Below are positions 1-10,235 of a stretch of DNA of 64,000 nucleotides, in pieces. Numbering within the stretch: position 1 is the stretch's first letter; each line of letters starts with the position of its first letter. Below the pieces are notes generated by a model, which saw only the letters and a list, made by a program, of their open reading frames with translations, searched no databases and had not been told where the DNA came from. This DNA comes from Cricetomys ansorgei. Its lineage: Eukaryota; Chordata; Mammalia; Rodentia; Nesomyidae. The DNA lies in NCBI GenBank assembly GCA_026225945.1, contig JAMJFZ010001228.1:3112501-3176500 (forward strand), in the 5' to 3' direction. The translations under genes and the position numbers were made by a program.

Positions 1-87
1 TTAATCCACCCCCTGCACTGTCTGATTTGCCAAGAACCTTTCTTAAATTGCTTCATATTTTTCAGTAGACTGCTTTTATTGTTGTTT

Positions 88-198
88 GGTTTTCTCGAGA
101 CAAGGTCTTGCTGTGTAGCTCAGACTAGCCTCAAACTTGTGATTTTCCTGCTTCAGCCTCAGTGGGGATTACAGATGTTGCACCACCATGCCTAACTA
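88..198 (-). repeat. B1-like SINE, antisense
   Basis: The stretch reads as the reverse complement of a 7SL-derived B1: a GAGACAAGGTCTTGCTGTGTAG-like start, then CTCAAACTTGTGAT, GGGATTACAG and CACCACCATGCC. It is well diverged, so it is probably an old B1 subfamily copy rather than a recent insertion. Confidence 0.8.
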
Positions 199-221
199 GA
201 AGATTAATTTTACTTTTAAAA

Positions 222-515
222 AAATGTTTTCATTAGCATATATTATGTTTAACAGGGTTCATTGCGATATTTTCCTCTATATTCACCTTCCTACCCTCCC
301 TTATTGCCTTCCACTCTCACCAACTTTCTTTTCCCCAGTTAGCCCCTTTTCTTGTGTGTATGTGTGTGTGACTCCGTGACGGTTGTTTACAGGAGCATGG
401 GCGCCTCACCAGCTGCTATACACTGAGAAAAATGTCTCCCTCCATCAATCATTATCTTCATGTAAGTCTTTATGGAGAGGTGGGGCCTCACTTACTCCTC
501 CTCCGACAAGACTAG
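222..515 (-). mobile_element. LINE-1 (Lx-type) 3' UTR fragment
   Basis: It carries the pattern seen in antisense rodent L1 3' ends: a pyrimidine-rich run with ACCCTCC and CCTTCC, then a GGTTGTTTACAGGAGCATGGG-type segment, then GAAAAATGTCTCCCTCC, then GGTGGGGCCTCA. It holds no coding part of L1. The same segments recur at about 60.8 kb and 20.2 kb. Confidence 0.75.
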
Positions 516-563
516 AATACAATAACTTTAAACTTTTATTTTAGTATAGTAACTTGATATTTT

Positions 564-597
564 TATGTATGTATGTATGTATGTATGTATGTATGTG
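564..597 (+). repeat. (TATG)n microsatellite
   Basis: About eight copies of a TATG/ATGT unit lead into a GT-rich tract and the adjacent B2 copy. It probably grew from the B2 A-rich tail. Confidence 0.95.
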
Positions 598-611
598 TGT
601 GTCTCTGTATG

Positions 612-778
612 TATGTGCATGTGTGTGTGGTACCCTCAGAAGCCAGAAGAGGGCATCAGGTCTTCTGGAACTGGATTGCAGCTCGTTGTGAGCTACCAGT
701 GTGAGTGTGGGAACTGAACTTGAGTCCTTTGAAAGAGCAGCAAAGGCTCTGAAGTTTTGAGCTGTCCCTCCAGCCTCC
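612..778 (-). repeat. B2 SINE, antisense
   Basis: The typical reverse-complement landmarks are present: GCCAGAAGAGGGCATCAGG, a TTGTGAGCTACCA segment, GGGAACTGAACT, AAAGAGCAGCAAAGGCTCT, and a final CTGTCCCTCCAGCCT, which is the tRNA-derived head of B2. Confidence 0.92.
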
Positions 779-1061
779 CAAAACATCAAGTTTTAAGTCT
801 TCTTCCTAGCTCTATATCCTGCACTTTGCTTTCAGTGGTTGGGCACATTCATCTTTATCTTCTCTAGCATAGGAGAGCTCCTGGTCATCCCTGAAAGGCT
901 GTTTAGTGTTGGAGTTTCTCCATGTTGATTCTGGGACAGACAGTTCTGTTACGGTTGTCAAAGTGCAGTATGTGGAGCTGACTCCTTTGGACTGTCTAGC
1001 ACCCAGAGGGTAAGAGGATATTCTGAATCTCACTTCACTATCTACCCTATTTACCTAGCTT

Positions 1062-1424
1062 GTCAGGCAGAATAATAACCCCAAAGAGGTCTACCTCCTA
1101 AGTCCTAGAACTATTGAATATACCCCATGTGTGAGTAAAGCTTGCAGTGCAATTCAGGGTTTTGAGTTAGAGGCCGTTCTTGACTATCTTGATAGCGAGA
1201 TCGGGGTGAGAGAAGGAGATAAGTCCACGGAAGCAGAGTAAGGAGGTCTCCAGATAGTGTGAGGTGCTGCTAGAAGCTGGGAAAGATTCAGAATCATTTT
1301 GTCCTATGCCTCTAAAATGCCTGCAGCCACTCCTTTTAGCTCTGACTCCAGGGTTTCAGAGCTATGAGATCACAAGCCAGTGGTGTTTGAAGCACGGAGA
1401 GAGTAGCAACTGTTACATTATGGG
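1062..1424 (+). mobile_element. MLT1-type MaLR solo LTR
   Basis: The sequence follows the MLT1 LTR in sense: AATAACCCCAAAGAGGTCTACCT, CCTAAGTCCTAGAACT, GAATATACC, then TAGAAGCTGGGAAAG in the middle and CTCTGACTCCAGGGTTTCAGAGC near the end. MLT1 is an ancient mammal-wide family, and the divergence here fits that. No internal retroviral sequence is attached. Confidence 0.7.
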
Positions 1425-2200
1425 AAGGAGATGACTGTACCGAGTCATGCAGCCATTGTGCTGATCTGAAAGTGTAAGGGATGTAATTCAAACAACCTCA
1501 CCCCTCTTAGAACACAGGTCCTGCACCTTCAGGTCAGCTTGAATCAGGCCACGGCCTCCCTTCAGCTCTCTCTAGGACAGAAAGTCACAAATCTGCGCTG
1601 TGAATTGACAGCTCTCTATGGTACCCATCTCCCTCAAGCTTTGTGTTACATACACTGGGTCGAACTAAATCACATGATGTGAAACTTCCTGCTTCCCCTA
1701 ATAGGTGATAAAAAGACAGATCTCTCCTTTGTTCACAGGGATAGTTCTGGACACTCCTTGGGGATTTTGCTTTGGAGGCTGCTCACTGAAGAGGCCCCTC
1801 TGGCTTCCCCCTGCTGTCTCTCTCACTGGCAGCCATCTCTGTTTATCTCTTATTCTTGTCCTTAATGAAGCTCCTCTCCAGGTTTTGAATGGACAACCTC
1901 CCTTCCCTTTAAGACTACTGCTGTAGTTCCCTCTCAAGCCTATTGTACTCCCTTCTATCTAATGCTCTTTCCCCTCAACCTCGGGGTCCAATCACGACCT
2001 TAGGCCTATTCATTCTAATAAGCCTCATTCTTGCAGGGAATTATGAGTCAGCATCTTATCTGTCCACAGTTATTTCATCATCATCCGTCCATCCCTCCCT
2101 GCCTACATTCTTGGCTAGATTTTTAAATGGCTGTAAACATTTCCAACAGCTCAGGGCTGCATTTCCGTTCTTGTGTTGCCATGAGAGCTTATTTCTTTGT
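1425..2200. other. No recognisable element
   Basis: I see no known repeat and no convincing gene. Open frames reach at most 104 codons (1943-2257 on the plus strand), and that one runs into the next repeat. It is ordinary unique DNA, pyrimidine-rich around 1.75-2.0 kb. Confidence 0.5.
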
Positions 2201-2535
2201 CTGTTCTCAGTGTTGTTTCCTGCTGCAATGATGAAGCACCCTGACAAAGCATATTAGCAGAGGAAATCTTTGGTTCCCGGTTCCAGATTCCACCCCTTCA
2301 GCTGATGCAGGGGTCACATCACATTCACAGCCAGTACAGAGATCAATGAATTAATGCATGCCTGTCTGCACCCAGTCCCCTCTCCACATGAATACCATCC
2401 AGGACCCCAAGCCCAGGGAAAGGCGCTTCTCATAACAGGTGGCTCCTCCCGCATCAATTAATGGAATCAAGATAATCCCTCCCAGGCGTTCTCAGAGGCC
2501 CTTCTGCCAGGTGATTCTAGATCGAGTCAAGTTTA
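2201..2535 (-). mobile_element. Rodent MaLR-type LTR, antisense
   Basis: In antisense it starts with a GCAATGATGAAGCACCCTGACAAAGC segment, runs through CAGGACCCCAAGCCCAGGG, CTCCCGCATCAATTAATGG and ends in GTGATTCTAGATCGAGTCAAGTT. The same order is seen at 42.5 kb and 57.0 kb and, in sense, at 16.0, 23.6 and 63.8 kb. The 3' end architecture of the sense copies parallels MaLR LTRs. Subfamily not assigned. Confidence 0.7.
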
Positions 2536-2830
2536 GGAAGTTTGAGTGTGGCTGAGCAGCTTTCTCTGTGCTTCTGAGTCAGCCAGGCTGGCGGATACAG
2601 CAGGTTACAGAGTGCTTCAAGAAGTCTCATTGGTTTAAAGTCATAGCTGTCAAATATGGTCCATTAGCACTCACTCTTCTGGCTCTCCCTCAGCAGCCCT
2701 GAAGCCTCACCCCAGCCAATCTCCGGCATTTTTGAGGCAGCTGGCAGAAATTAGTGCAGCCTCAGCAAATTGTGCAGAAGTGATTTTTTTTTCCCCCCTC
2801 AGAAAGATAACCCAAGTGTAACAGCCACCT
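2536..2830. other. Repeat-free island, candidate regulatory element
   Basis: No repeat is recognised. It contains AT-rich motifs such as ATTGGTTTAAAG, GCTGTCAAATATGG, GAAATTAGTGC and AGCAAATTGTGC between better conserved-looking GC-rich pieces. Assignment as a conserved element is inference only. Confidence 0.25.
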
Positions 2831-3164
2831 TGGCCTCATAAGCTTCGGTTTGCAATCCTCAGACCCAGCCATGCAGTCCATCTGGTGCAGATTCCCGCCA
2901 AGTGCTGTCTTGCTCTAGTTCTCGGATGTGTCCCTACAAGCTTGCACTGAGAAGAAACACTGTTTTCCTCCAGGAATCTTTGGGAAAGTAATGGAAGGCT
3001 GGGCAGGTTGTGTGGGAATTGGTGCCCTGGAGCCATGATGGTGGGTCATGGCCCGTGACAGCTGCAGGCAGTGACCTGGTTTTCTTGGAAAGGCTCATTG
3101 CTTGATTACTGATCTCAGCCCTCACATTCCAAGTTTTGAGACTTTTCTGGGTTTCACGGAAATG
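2831..3164. other. No recognisable element
   Basis: Unique DNA with overlapping minus-strand frames of 66 and 111 codons; the longer one starts inside the neighbouring CA repeat, which makes it an unlikely gene. Confidence 0.45.
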
Positions 3165-3229
3165 AATTGTCTCAGTTTCTTTTACAGTTGCTGCAATAAA
3201 ATACCCCTGCCAAAAGCACAAGGGCATGA

Positions 3230-3271
<42 letters not shown>
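3165..3271 (-). repeat. Truncated MaLR end plus (CA)n microsatellite
   Basis: A short CTCAGTTTCTTTT...GCTGCAATAAAATACCCC segment at 3167-3222 matches the first 50 bases of the antisense MaLR copies in this window. It is followed by about 20 uninterrupted CA units at 3232-3271. Confidence 0.65.
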
Positions 3272-3274
<3 letters not shown>

Positions 3275-3304
3275 CTGTAAGTCTATATTTTTATTTTCTT
3301 ATTT

Positions 3305-3451
3305 CCTAAGACAGGGTTTCTCTGTTGTAACTCTGGCTGTCCTGGAACTCACTCTGTAGACCAGGCTGGCCTCAAACTCACAGAGATCCGCCTGCCTCTG
3401 CCTCCTGAGGGCTGGGATGGGATTAAAGGTGTGAGCCACCACCATCTGGCC
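3305..3451 (-). repeat. B1 SINE, antisense
   Basis: This is one of the best B1 copies in the window: GACAGGGTTTCTCTG, GGCTGTCCTGGAACTCACTC, GTAGACCAGGCTGGCCTCAA, CAGAGATCCGCCTGCC, and GGGATTAAAGGTGTGAGCC. A small duplication (GGGATGGGATTAAAG) interrupts the A-box side. The CAGAGATCC form is not the mouse-specific B1 variant. Confidence 0.96.
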
Positions 3452-3455
3452 CACC

Positions 3456-4395
3456 TAGCTTGTTTTGTGTTGGCTAAGTATTTCTGCATATGAGGTCTGT
3501 CCTAGGGTGAGGTTGATATACGCAGTGTCACCCCCTTGAAGAAAACTGATTTTCCCTCTTTCTCAGCAGCTATCAATTGCAAGTCGCTTCTTGGTTAGGG
3601 GTAGAACTTTGTGTCCACTTCCCCCCTTCTCTGTGCTGGGATTTTTGTCTTCTTTGGACTTGTACAGGTCCTGTGTGTGCTGTCACAGCCTCTGTAAGTT
3701 CATTTCAGCATCAGCCCTGTTGTATCTGGTAGCTGATGCTTCCTTGGAGTTGTCTATTGCCTCTGGTCCTACATCTTTCCCCACCCTTTTTCAAATAGAT
3801 CCCTGAGCCTTTAAGGAAGGGGTTTGATAAATATGTCCTTCCCATTATTGTCTGAGTGTTCCAAAGTCTCTCACTCTCTGTACATTGTTTAGTTGTGGGT
3901 TTTTATGTTAGTTATCATCACTGCAAGAAGCTTCTTTGATAGGAGTTGGGTAATGCACTGATCTATAGGTATATATAGGTATAGCAATATATTGTTGGGG
4001 GTCATTTCATTGCTATGTTCATTTGTCAGAAAAACAGCAGTAGGTTTCCCCGTAGGGCCCATGACCTATCTGGTTTCAGGGTCTTGGCCTCATTAACAGT
4101 GCCACATATGGATTCCATCTCATGGGGTGGGCCTTAAAACCAATAATAGAGTGGTTGTTTACTCCCATGACATTTGTGCCACTCACTATTGCACCAGTGG
4201 ATATATCTTGGAGGCAGTTGGCCATTGTGGCTTGCAGGGTTTAGAGCTAGTTTAGATTGATGCTTACCTTTCCAGTAGTGTGTATAGTACCTTCTAGCAC
4301 CATGAACATTAGTCAGTAGGTAAAACTTTTAGTTGAGCTTCTTCTTGATTTCTTTGCGTTCACTGACTGTTGCATTCAGCAACAGGTTTGTAGAT
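3456..4395 (-). mobile_element. LINE-1 (Lx-type) 3' UTR, antisense, 0.9 kb
   Basis: A long collinear match to the rodent L1 3' noncoding region in reverse: GAAAACTGATTTTCCCTC, AGCTATCAATTGCAAGTCGC, GGACTTTGTGTCCACTTCC-like, CAAAGTCTCTCACTCTCTG, TTGGCCTCATTAACAGTG, CCATCTCATGGGGTGGGCC and ATTGCACCAGTGGATATATC. There is no ORF2 coding part; only the 3' end was retained, as is usual for 5'-truncated L1. Confidence 0.9.
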
Positions 4396-5162
4396 GGCAA
4401 TATTAATATCTAAAATGGGTTTCAATAAAGAACATAGATGACTCTCTGAGTTGCAAACTCCAATGGCTTAGGCAAAGGGCTTTGCCTCCTATGGCTTCCT
4501 GCCTGCTTCTACCTCTAGGATTTCTATTCATTCAAAACTCCCTCCTAGTCACACAAAGGCCTTATTTACACAAATGAATAGACTGTAACACCCCACAGAG
4601 TTTGCCAGCTGACTTCAGGTGCATGTCCAAGCTGAGGAAACCAGGGCTGCAAAGGTGATAAGGATCCTTCATTTGCTCTAAGATAAAGAAATGGGCTTTT
4701 ATGTGAAGATTTTAGGGGGCTAGATCCATTGTTTTTAGCACAGAGGTGTGAACAGGTGCAGGAAGCAAGTCTTACAGACTTGCAAAACCTTGGGAAGCAC
4801 CCATCCCCTACACAGCACAGAAAGTACATTTACAGGAGCATCACTCCAAAAAGACAGAGTCTATGACTGCACAATATCTAATTCAAATATTCCACTATAC
4901 AAGTTCTTGCTACTTCAGCTTGTGGAGAGTAACCAATAGCATTGATAATAGCCTGCAGTTTTGGCCAATGGCTAAAAAAAGATGTAACCTATTTGTGGTA
5001 CTGGGGATTTTATTTGGTGGCGTAGTATGTCTAGTTGGGGCATTGTCTCCCCTGTTGGTTCTTTTTGTACGTATTTATATTTTAGAAAGCTTCTACAGTA
5101 GCAGGTTTTCATTTGTCTTTTCAAAAGTAAAGAAAAACTCATTGTCAATCTCATCCTCTGAG
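4396..5162. other. No recognisable element
   Basis: No repeat or gene recognised. The plus-strand frame of 122 codons at 4863-5231 reads straight into the URR1 element and has no family features, so I do not call it. Confidence 0.5.
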
Positions 5163-5390
5163 CAGTGGTTCTCAACTGGTGGGTCACGACCGCTTTGGGG
5201 GTCAAATGACCCTTTCACAGGGGTCTCCTAAGACCATCTGCATATAAGATACTTACATTACATTCATAACAGTAGCAAAACTACAGCTTTAAATATCAAT
5301 GAAAATAACTTTCATTATATGTGGTTGGGGGTCACCACACATGAGGAACTGTATTATAGGGTTGCAGCGTTAGGAAGGTTGAGAACCACT
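5163..5390 (-). mobile_element. URR1 hAT DNA transposon, antisense
   Basis: The ends are inverted copies: CAGTGGTTCTCAAC at the left and GTTGAGAACCACT at the right. Inside are GGGTCACGACCGCTTTGGGGG and GTTGGGGGTCACCACAC, diagnostic of URR1, a rodent nonautonomous Charlie-type element. No coding capacity. I see no clear 8 bp target duplication. Confidence 0.92.
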
Positions 5391-5499
5391 TTAAAGTCTA
5401 AAGATAAACACATTAGTATTTTCCCATCATTTTTATAGATAATGACAGAACAATTGTTCACTTTGCACATAAAATCTTGATCTGTTTTAATTTTTTTTG

Positions 5500-5698
5500 A
5501 TTTAAAAATATTTTAAAAGATTTATATGGGGGTATGTGCACATGAATGCAGGTGCACATGAACGCCAGAAGAGGGCATCAGATCCTCTGGTCCTGGAGTT
5601 ACAGTTGGTGGCAAGCTGCTCTGTGTGGGTGTTGGGAACTGAACCTGGGTACTATACAACAGTAGCAAACACTCTTAACTGATGAGCAATCTTTCATG
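5500..5698 (-). repeat. B2 SINE, antisense, with A/T-rich tail
   Basis: The reverse-complement tail (TTTTTTTTGATTTAAAAAT...) leads to GCCAGAAGAGGGCATCAGA, CTGGAGTTACAGTTGG, GTGTTGGGAACTGAACCTGG and CTCTTAACTGATGAGC, the B2 head. Confidence 0.93.
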
Positions 5699-6623
5699 CT
5701 TTTTGTATTTAATGTTATCCATCTTGAGACAGGGATTTCTTCTCTCCACAGCTGCTGGAGGGAACCACATAATTTGCGTGTATATTTTGTAGTATTGGGC
5801 ACAAAGCAGATTAGACTGATGGTGGTGGGCTGGTAAACCAGGGCCAGGAGAAATACCGTGCCCTAAAAGGGACCATTTTAAGGGAGTATGTAAGTTTGCT
5901 TTACAAGTTTTAGCAACTCTAGAAAGCAATTGCTTTGTAATCATGTTGGCACGCTTGCACTGTAAGTGATGTAGTATCATTCTTTATTCTGACCTGCCTG
6001 GAATTCATCCTGAACTGACAGAAGTGACATTATGATGTCACATAAGAACCTCTACTCAACAGTCATTCTCCTGCCTCATATCTCCTCCACCTCATGAAGA
6101 AAATATAGTGCTTTGCCCTAGCTAAACAACTGCAGCTTCTGTGAGTTTCATGCCTAGACGCTGGTTCTCACCAAGTCTCCATACAGGACACTGCAGGAAT
6201 GGGACAAGTGCCCAGGGACTCTAGGCCATAGTGTCCTGTGGCTCAAGAGCAGTCATTGGATATCCCACTCAGAGATAACGGTCCCCTAGAGAATCCATAA
6301 CGGATCCAAGAAAGTTGTTTGTCCATCATCTAAAATCATGTGTTCATCTATCTTTTTAGGAAAAGGGTCCAAAATTTCATAAGATTTATGAAGGCACCTC
6401 TGTACTCTCCCTAATTATTAAGAACTATTGATCTCAATGAAGGGATAGAGTACATATTCTTTAGGCGGCACGCCAGGAAAAGATGATTTCTAATGATTGA
6501 AAGTTTCAGAAGAGTCAGAGAACAAACATTTAACATTATGTTCTTTGTCAAGAACCTGATGCAAATATTCAATTAATTAAATAATGGATGATCTTTGTGC
6601 TGTATGTTTTTGATCATAGTATT
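5699..6623. other. No recognisable element
   Basis: About 0.9 kb without a recognisable repeat. Frames are short, and the 101-codon minus-strand one (5675-5980) starts within B2-adjacent sequence. AT-rich at its distal end. Confidence 0.45.
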
Positions 6624-6848
6624 TTCCCCTCCCTCCTTCTTCCTTCCCTCTATTTTTCTTTCTGTCGCTCCCTAATTTCCTTCTCTCTCCCCTTCCCTCC
6701 TTCATTCCTTTTTTCTTCATTTCCTCCTCCCTTTCCCTCCCTCCACAGCGTCCTTCTTCTCTTCCTTCTTCTCTCCCTCTCTCTTTCCTTCTATCCCTAA
6801 CTTCCTCTCACCCTTCCTCCCCCCCCCCGCCAACTTCCTCCCTTTCCT
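6624..6848 (+). repeat. Polypyrimidine low-complexity tract
   Basis: Over 200 bases are almost entirely C and T on this strand, with irregular CCTT, CTCC and TTCC units and a C9 run near 6822. The frame of 70 codons across it is simple-sequence translation. Confidence 0.9.
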
Positions 6849-7003
6849 CTGTTTCTACTCGAATTGTTACAGCTTTCTACTATCTATGTATCTATTCTCA
6901 TTTCTTTGGAGAAATCCAGTTGGGTTCAGAAAGCAACCAACAACTAGCACATCTTTGTGAACCCTTCTCTATCACCTAAGTAAAACCAGAATACCCTTTT
7001 CAC

Positions 7004-7085
7004 CTGTAGAATTAAATGAGGCTCATATTTTTATAGAAAGTACTTAGCACAATGCTTAATATATAGTTAATTCTCATTAAACATA
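7004..7085 (+). repeat. MIR SINE fragment
   Basis: ATTAAATGAGG, AAGTACTTAGCACAATGC and TAGTTAATTCTCATTAAA follow the 3' half of MIR in order (the segment around GTAAAGCGCTTAGCACAGTGC and the final CTCAATAAA). This is an ancient mammalian SINE. Confidence 0.65.
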
Positions 7086-7264
7086 TTAATTTATTGTAAT
7101 ACTACTTATTAATTAAAATAATATAAGGTTTGGTAAGCCATGGGCCATGGACTGAACCTCATCTACAGTTGTCTTAGTTATCACTGGACGCAGTAATGCA
7201 CTCAGAGAAGAAACTGTCATTAAATAAGGAAGAACGGGATGTGAGAAGAGGAGACAAATGAGAC

Positions 7265-7350
7265 GCGAGTGGGGGAAGAAGAGGGAGGGGAGAGAGAGAG
7301 GAGGAAGAAAGAGAGAGAAGAGGAGAGAGAGGGAGAAAAGAAGAGAGAGT
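7265..7350 (+). repeat. Polypurine (GA-rich) tract
   Basis: A run of GAGAGG, GAAGAA and GGGAGG units with very few pyrimidines. It sits between two unremarkable stretches. Confidence 0.85.
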
Positions 7351-7556
7351 GTTGGGACAGAAGAGACAGGCTACACTGCCAGCAGCAGTGTTTGTTCAGA
7401 GTAGACAGCTGCCTGTGTAGTGTGATTTGAAGCCCTTAAATAATCCCTCCCATTAAAGAAAAAAAAAGTATGGTGTGAGGGTTCTTCATTGATTTTTCAG
7501 ACTGAACCCTCCCACTAGTCCCCCTTTAGATTAAGAAGTTTAAGGCCTCCTTTGCA
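7351..7556. other. Spacer with short imperfect hairpin
   Basis: GTGAGGGTTC at 7475-7484 faces GAACCCTCCC at 7504-7513, giving an eight-base perfect stem core. No repeat family or gene is recognised. Confidence 0.5.
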
Positions 7557-7670
7557 AGCGTGTGTGTACGTGTGTACGTGTGTGTGTGTGTGTGTGTGTA
7601 TGTGTGTGTATACATGTGTGTATGAATGTGTGGGTCTGTGTGCATGTGTATGTATGTGTATGCATGTGGT
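7557..7670 (+). repeat. (GT)n-rich tract
   Basis: Imperfect GT/TGTA/TGCA repeats of about 110 bases. They form the variable tail next to an antisense composite SINE; the overlapping cysteine/valine-rich frames are translations of the repeat. Confidence 0.92.
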
Positions 7671-7925
7671 CAATGTATGGTATCTTCCTCAATTACTTGC
7701 TTCCTTATTTTTTGAGACAGTATCTGTCCTGGAGATCAATTTAGTTTGAACAGCTGGCCAGCAAGCTCCAGCATTTTCCTGTTTCTGCTTCCTTCCCCTC
7801 CCTGCCCCCCATTGCTGGGATCACAAGCCTGCACCTCTACACCTGACTTTTATGTGGATACTGGGAGGTCAGACTCAGATCCTCATGCTTGTGTAGCAAG
7901 CACTTTACTGACTGAGTCAACGCCC
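7671..7925 (-). repeat. Composite tRNA-head SINE (B2/B4 group), antisense
   Basis: Landmarks in reverse: TTTTGAGACAGTATC, CAGCTGGCCAGCAAGCTCCAGC, ATTGCTGGGATCACAAGCC, GATCCTCATGCTTGTG, GCAAGCACTTTACTGACTGAG. The last part is the tRNA-like head; the middle resembles a monomeric Alu/B1-like body. The same architecture recurs many times in this window; the exact Repbase name was not settled. Confidence 0.85.
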
Positions 7926-8089
7926 CTCACCCCCGGGGGGGGCGGTCTTCTTCCAAACACATCTCTGTTTTGATAGGACTACCTCCCACAATTAACCTCT
8001 TTTTGTCAATTAGCCAATAGCTCAGCTGCATGGTTAGAACGTATGTCGAATATATATATATAAAACCATACTTATTTATTTATTTTATT
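7926..8089. other. Spacer with AT microsatellites
   Basis: It holds a G8 run near 7936, a short TA repeat (8050-8062) and TTTA repeats at 8068-8086. Nothing else is recognised. Confidence 0.6.
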
Positions 8090-8420
8090 TCGAAAAGAGC
8101 AGACCTACTGTAGTATCTTTGTCTGCCTCAGGGATGATGGCTGGGGCGGAGCATCTGAGAGAATCTGCTTTCAGCTAGCCCTGGTTTCTGGCTCCCCTGC
8201 AGGGCTCTGATCTGAATCTGGACTCTGACTTTGCCCTTCTGGATTTTGAAGGTTCATTAGTCTGCATGGTAATAAGGACTATATATTACTAGGATCCAAG
8301 GCCCATGGAGAGTTTCTTGTGTGTGAGCGTTAATCTCGACAGAGCAAAGCATTCCAAGCTTAAAACTCATCTGCATTAATGAACAACCTCCTCCATTTCC
8401 ATTTTTATGATGTGCAAGGA
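8090..8420. other. Repeat-free island, candidate regulatory element
   Basis: No repeat recognised. It has retained CpG (GGGGCGGAGC, GAGCGTTAATCTCGAC) next to homeodomain/POU-like words (GGTTCATTAGTCTGCATGG, CATCTGCATTAATGAAC). The combination suggests a constrained noncoding element, by inference only. Confidence 0.3.
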
Positions 8421-8815
8421 CTGGTGATTTGTTTCTCTGCTGCTCACGATGGGATGGCTGACTGATGAATCACCTCCTCTGAGAAGCTTGTCTGTGAGTG
8501 GTAACGTGGCATGTGGATGTAAGCCAAAAAGTCTTTTCTTATTTCATTAAAACTATGACACAGGCTCTTGGTTTCCAAAACCATCCCTTTTTCCTTTTGT
8601 GGCTGTCTGAGGTGTCTTCTGTGCTGTGTGGGTGGGTGTTGAGTCCTGCTCTGTCCCTCTGACTGCTGCTGCTCCTCAAAGAACATGGTTCCATGGGACA
8701 GCTTTGAGACACTCTAGAAGATTGTGTAGGTGATGATATTTGAAGTGAATTATCTAATGACCAATTTATTTTTCATTTTTTTTCTGTGCATTGTTGTAGT
8801 GTTTGTGTGATAGTG
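8421..8815. other. No recognisable element
   Basis: Unique DNA. The minus-strand frame of 80 codons (8444-8686) is glutamine/serine rich with no family features and is not called. Confidence 0.4.
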
Positions 8816-8945
8816 TCAGAGCCCTGTAAAACTGGAGTTACAGAGAGTTGTGAGCTGCCTTGTGGGAGCTGGGAATTGAATCTGGGTCCTCTGGAAGAGC
8901 AGCCAGGGAGCACTCTTAACTGCCGGGCTATCTTTCCAATACCTA
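8816..8945 (-). repeat. B2 SINE, antisense
   Basis: ACTGGAGTTACAGAGAGTTG, GGGAGCTGGGAATTGAATCTGGG, CTCTGGAAGAGCAGCCAGGG and CTCTTAACTGCCGGGC match the reverse complement of the B2 5' half. Confidence 0.93.
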
Positions 8946-9111
8946 AAGTGTTATCAAAAAGAGATTTTAAGACCAGACCCAGAGGATTGAGAACAGTGGG
9001 GGTGATGGAGGCAAGGTTGAGGGAAAAGAAAAATGCAAGTCTGATAGATCAACTTAAGCTTTTAACATGTGGATGCATTATGTTATGATACTGCCACCCT
9101 ATTACTCAGAT

Positions 9112-9153
9112 GCCGCCACCACCACCACCACTAACACCACCACCACCACCACC
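9112..9153 (+). repeat. (ACC)n trinucleotide repeat
   Basis: About thirteen ACC-like units with two interruptions. On the minus strand it gives a valine run in a 60-codon frame that has no other support. Confidence 0.95.
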
Positions 9154-9287
9154 GAAGACCTGTCAATTGCTTTGACTTTCCTTAAGTCATCATTGCAATG
9201 ATTTGAAGCAGATGATACAATTCTTGTTCTTTCTTTTCTGTTATTAGAAATGACATATATTTCATAAATTATAAAAATCACCATTTA

Positions 9288-9525
9288 TTTATTTATTTAT
9301 TCATCAGTTGATTCTTGAGTCAGGGTTTCTTGTATCCCAAACTGGTCTTGACTTGGCCATGTAGCTGAGGACGGCTTAAACTTTGGATCCTCCTGCCTCT
9401 CCCTCCTGAGTGCTGGAATTACAGGCATGAGCCGCCACAACTATATATGCTGTGCTGAGGATTGAGCCCAGAGCCTTGTGCATACTAGGCAAGCATTTGA
9501 TAGCTGTGTTCTTTGTCACATGTGG
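9288..9525 (-). repeat. B4 SINE (ID-B1 composite), antisense
   Basis: A B1-like half (GTCAGGGTTTCTTGTATCCC, CTCCTGAGTGCTGGAATTAC, GCATGAGCC) is followed by an ID-like half in reverse (GAGGATTGAGCCCAGAGCC, TACTAGGCAAGCATTTGA). That order is the B4 structure. Confidence 0.9.
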
Positions 9526-9569
9526 CCGCTGAAGTCTCTCCTTGGTTTATTTAGAGATCTGCCAAACAC

Positions 9570-10060
9570 TGGTTAGAAATTCCATTAAAATTTTATATAC
9601 ATTTTGCAGTAAAATACATCACTTTCCCTCTTATCTTTTCTCCTTCTTGCCCCCACCCCACACCCCCCCCCTTCCAGCTTCTTCTATGTCCTCTCACTCT
9701 TTCTGATCCACAGCCCCCTTCCCTGATTATTATTGTTCTGTATCTATTCAGGTATGTGTGTATATGTATGCACAGTTATATAAATACAACTAGCTGAGTC
9801 CATTTTTGCTGTGTGTATATGGTTTCAGGGCTGCTTTGTATTGGGTGACCAATTAGGAATCTCATTCCTGGAAGAGGCTAACTTGCCCTCGCTCACCCGT
9901 CATCAGTTGCCTGTCGATCCTTGTCCAAGGATGTGACCCCTGTGAGATTTTCCCACTTCGGCCTTAGCAAGTCTATTGATATCAGCATTATTTGGATGTT
10001 GTTTGTGCAGCCATTTCTACACCTATTAAATGATGCGTGCTGGCCATCCTCCAGGCTCTG
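9570..10060 (-). mobile_element. LINE-1 3' region, antisense
   Basis: A pyrimidine-rich start (CTTATCTTTTCTCCTTCTTG) is followed by GTATATGGTTTCAGGGCTGC, TATTGGGTGACCAATTAGG, GGAAGAGGCTAAC, TGTGAGATTTTCCCACTTC and GTCTATTGATATCAGC. The order matches rodent L1 3' noncoding sequence read backwards, as at 12.2-12.6 kb. Confidence 0.75.
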
Positions 10061-10235
10061 AAGAAGGGCTCAATGTCCATGTAGACACACATCTCCAGCA
10101 TCTATCCAGACCACCTTACACTTTTTCTCAAGCTTTCACAGACCCTTAGGTCTATCCTAGGATGAGATAGCCCTCCTCAGGCCTCTTGAGTATGTGCCCA
10201 GCTCTTCTTGTGCAAGCTTAACTTCTCCATATGCT
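10061..10235. other. Possible continuation of L1
   Basis: The sequence may be diverged L1 but I recognise no firm landmark. No gene is seen. Confidence 0.35.

Noticed and set aside
4863..5231. 122-codon plus-strand frame
   Set aside because: Its C-terminal end is URR1 transposon sequence; no conserved features.
7475..7513. Short hairpin as a possible small RNA
   Set aside because: Only an eight-base perfect core with a 20-base loop; too weak for a microRNA precursor.
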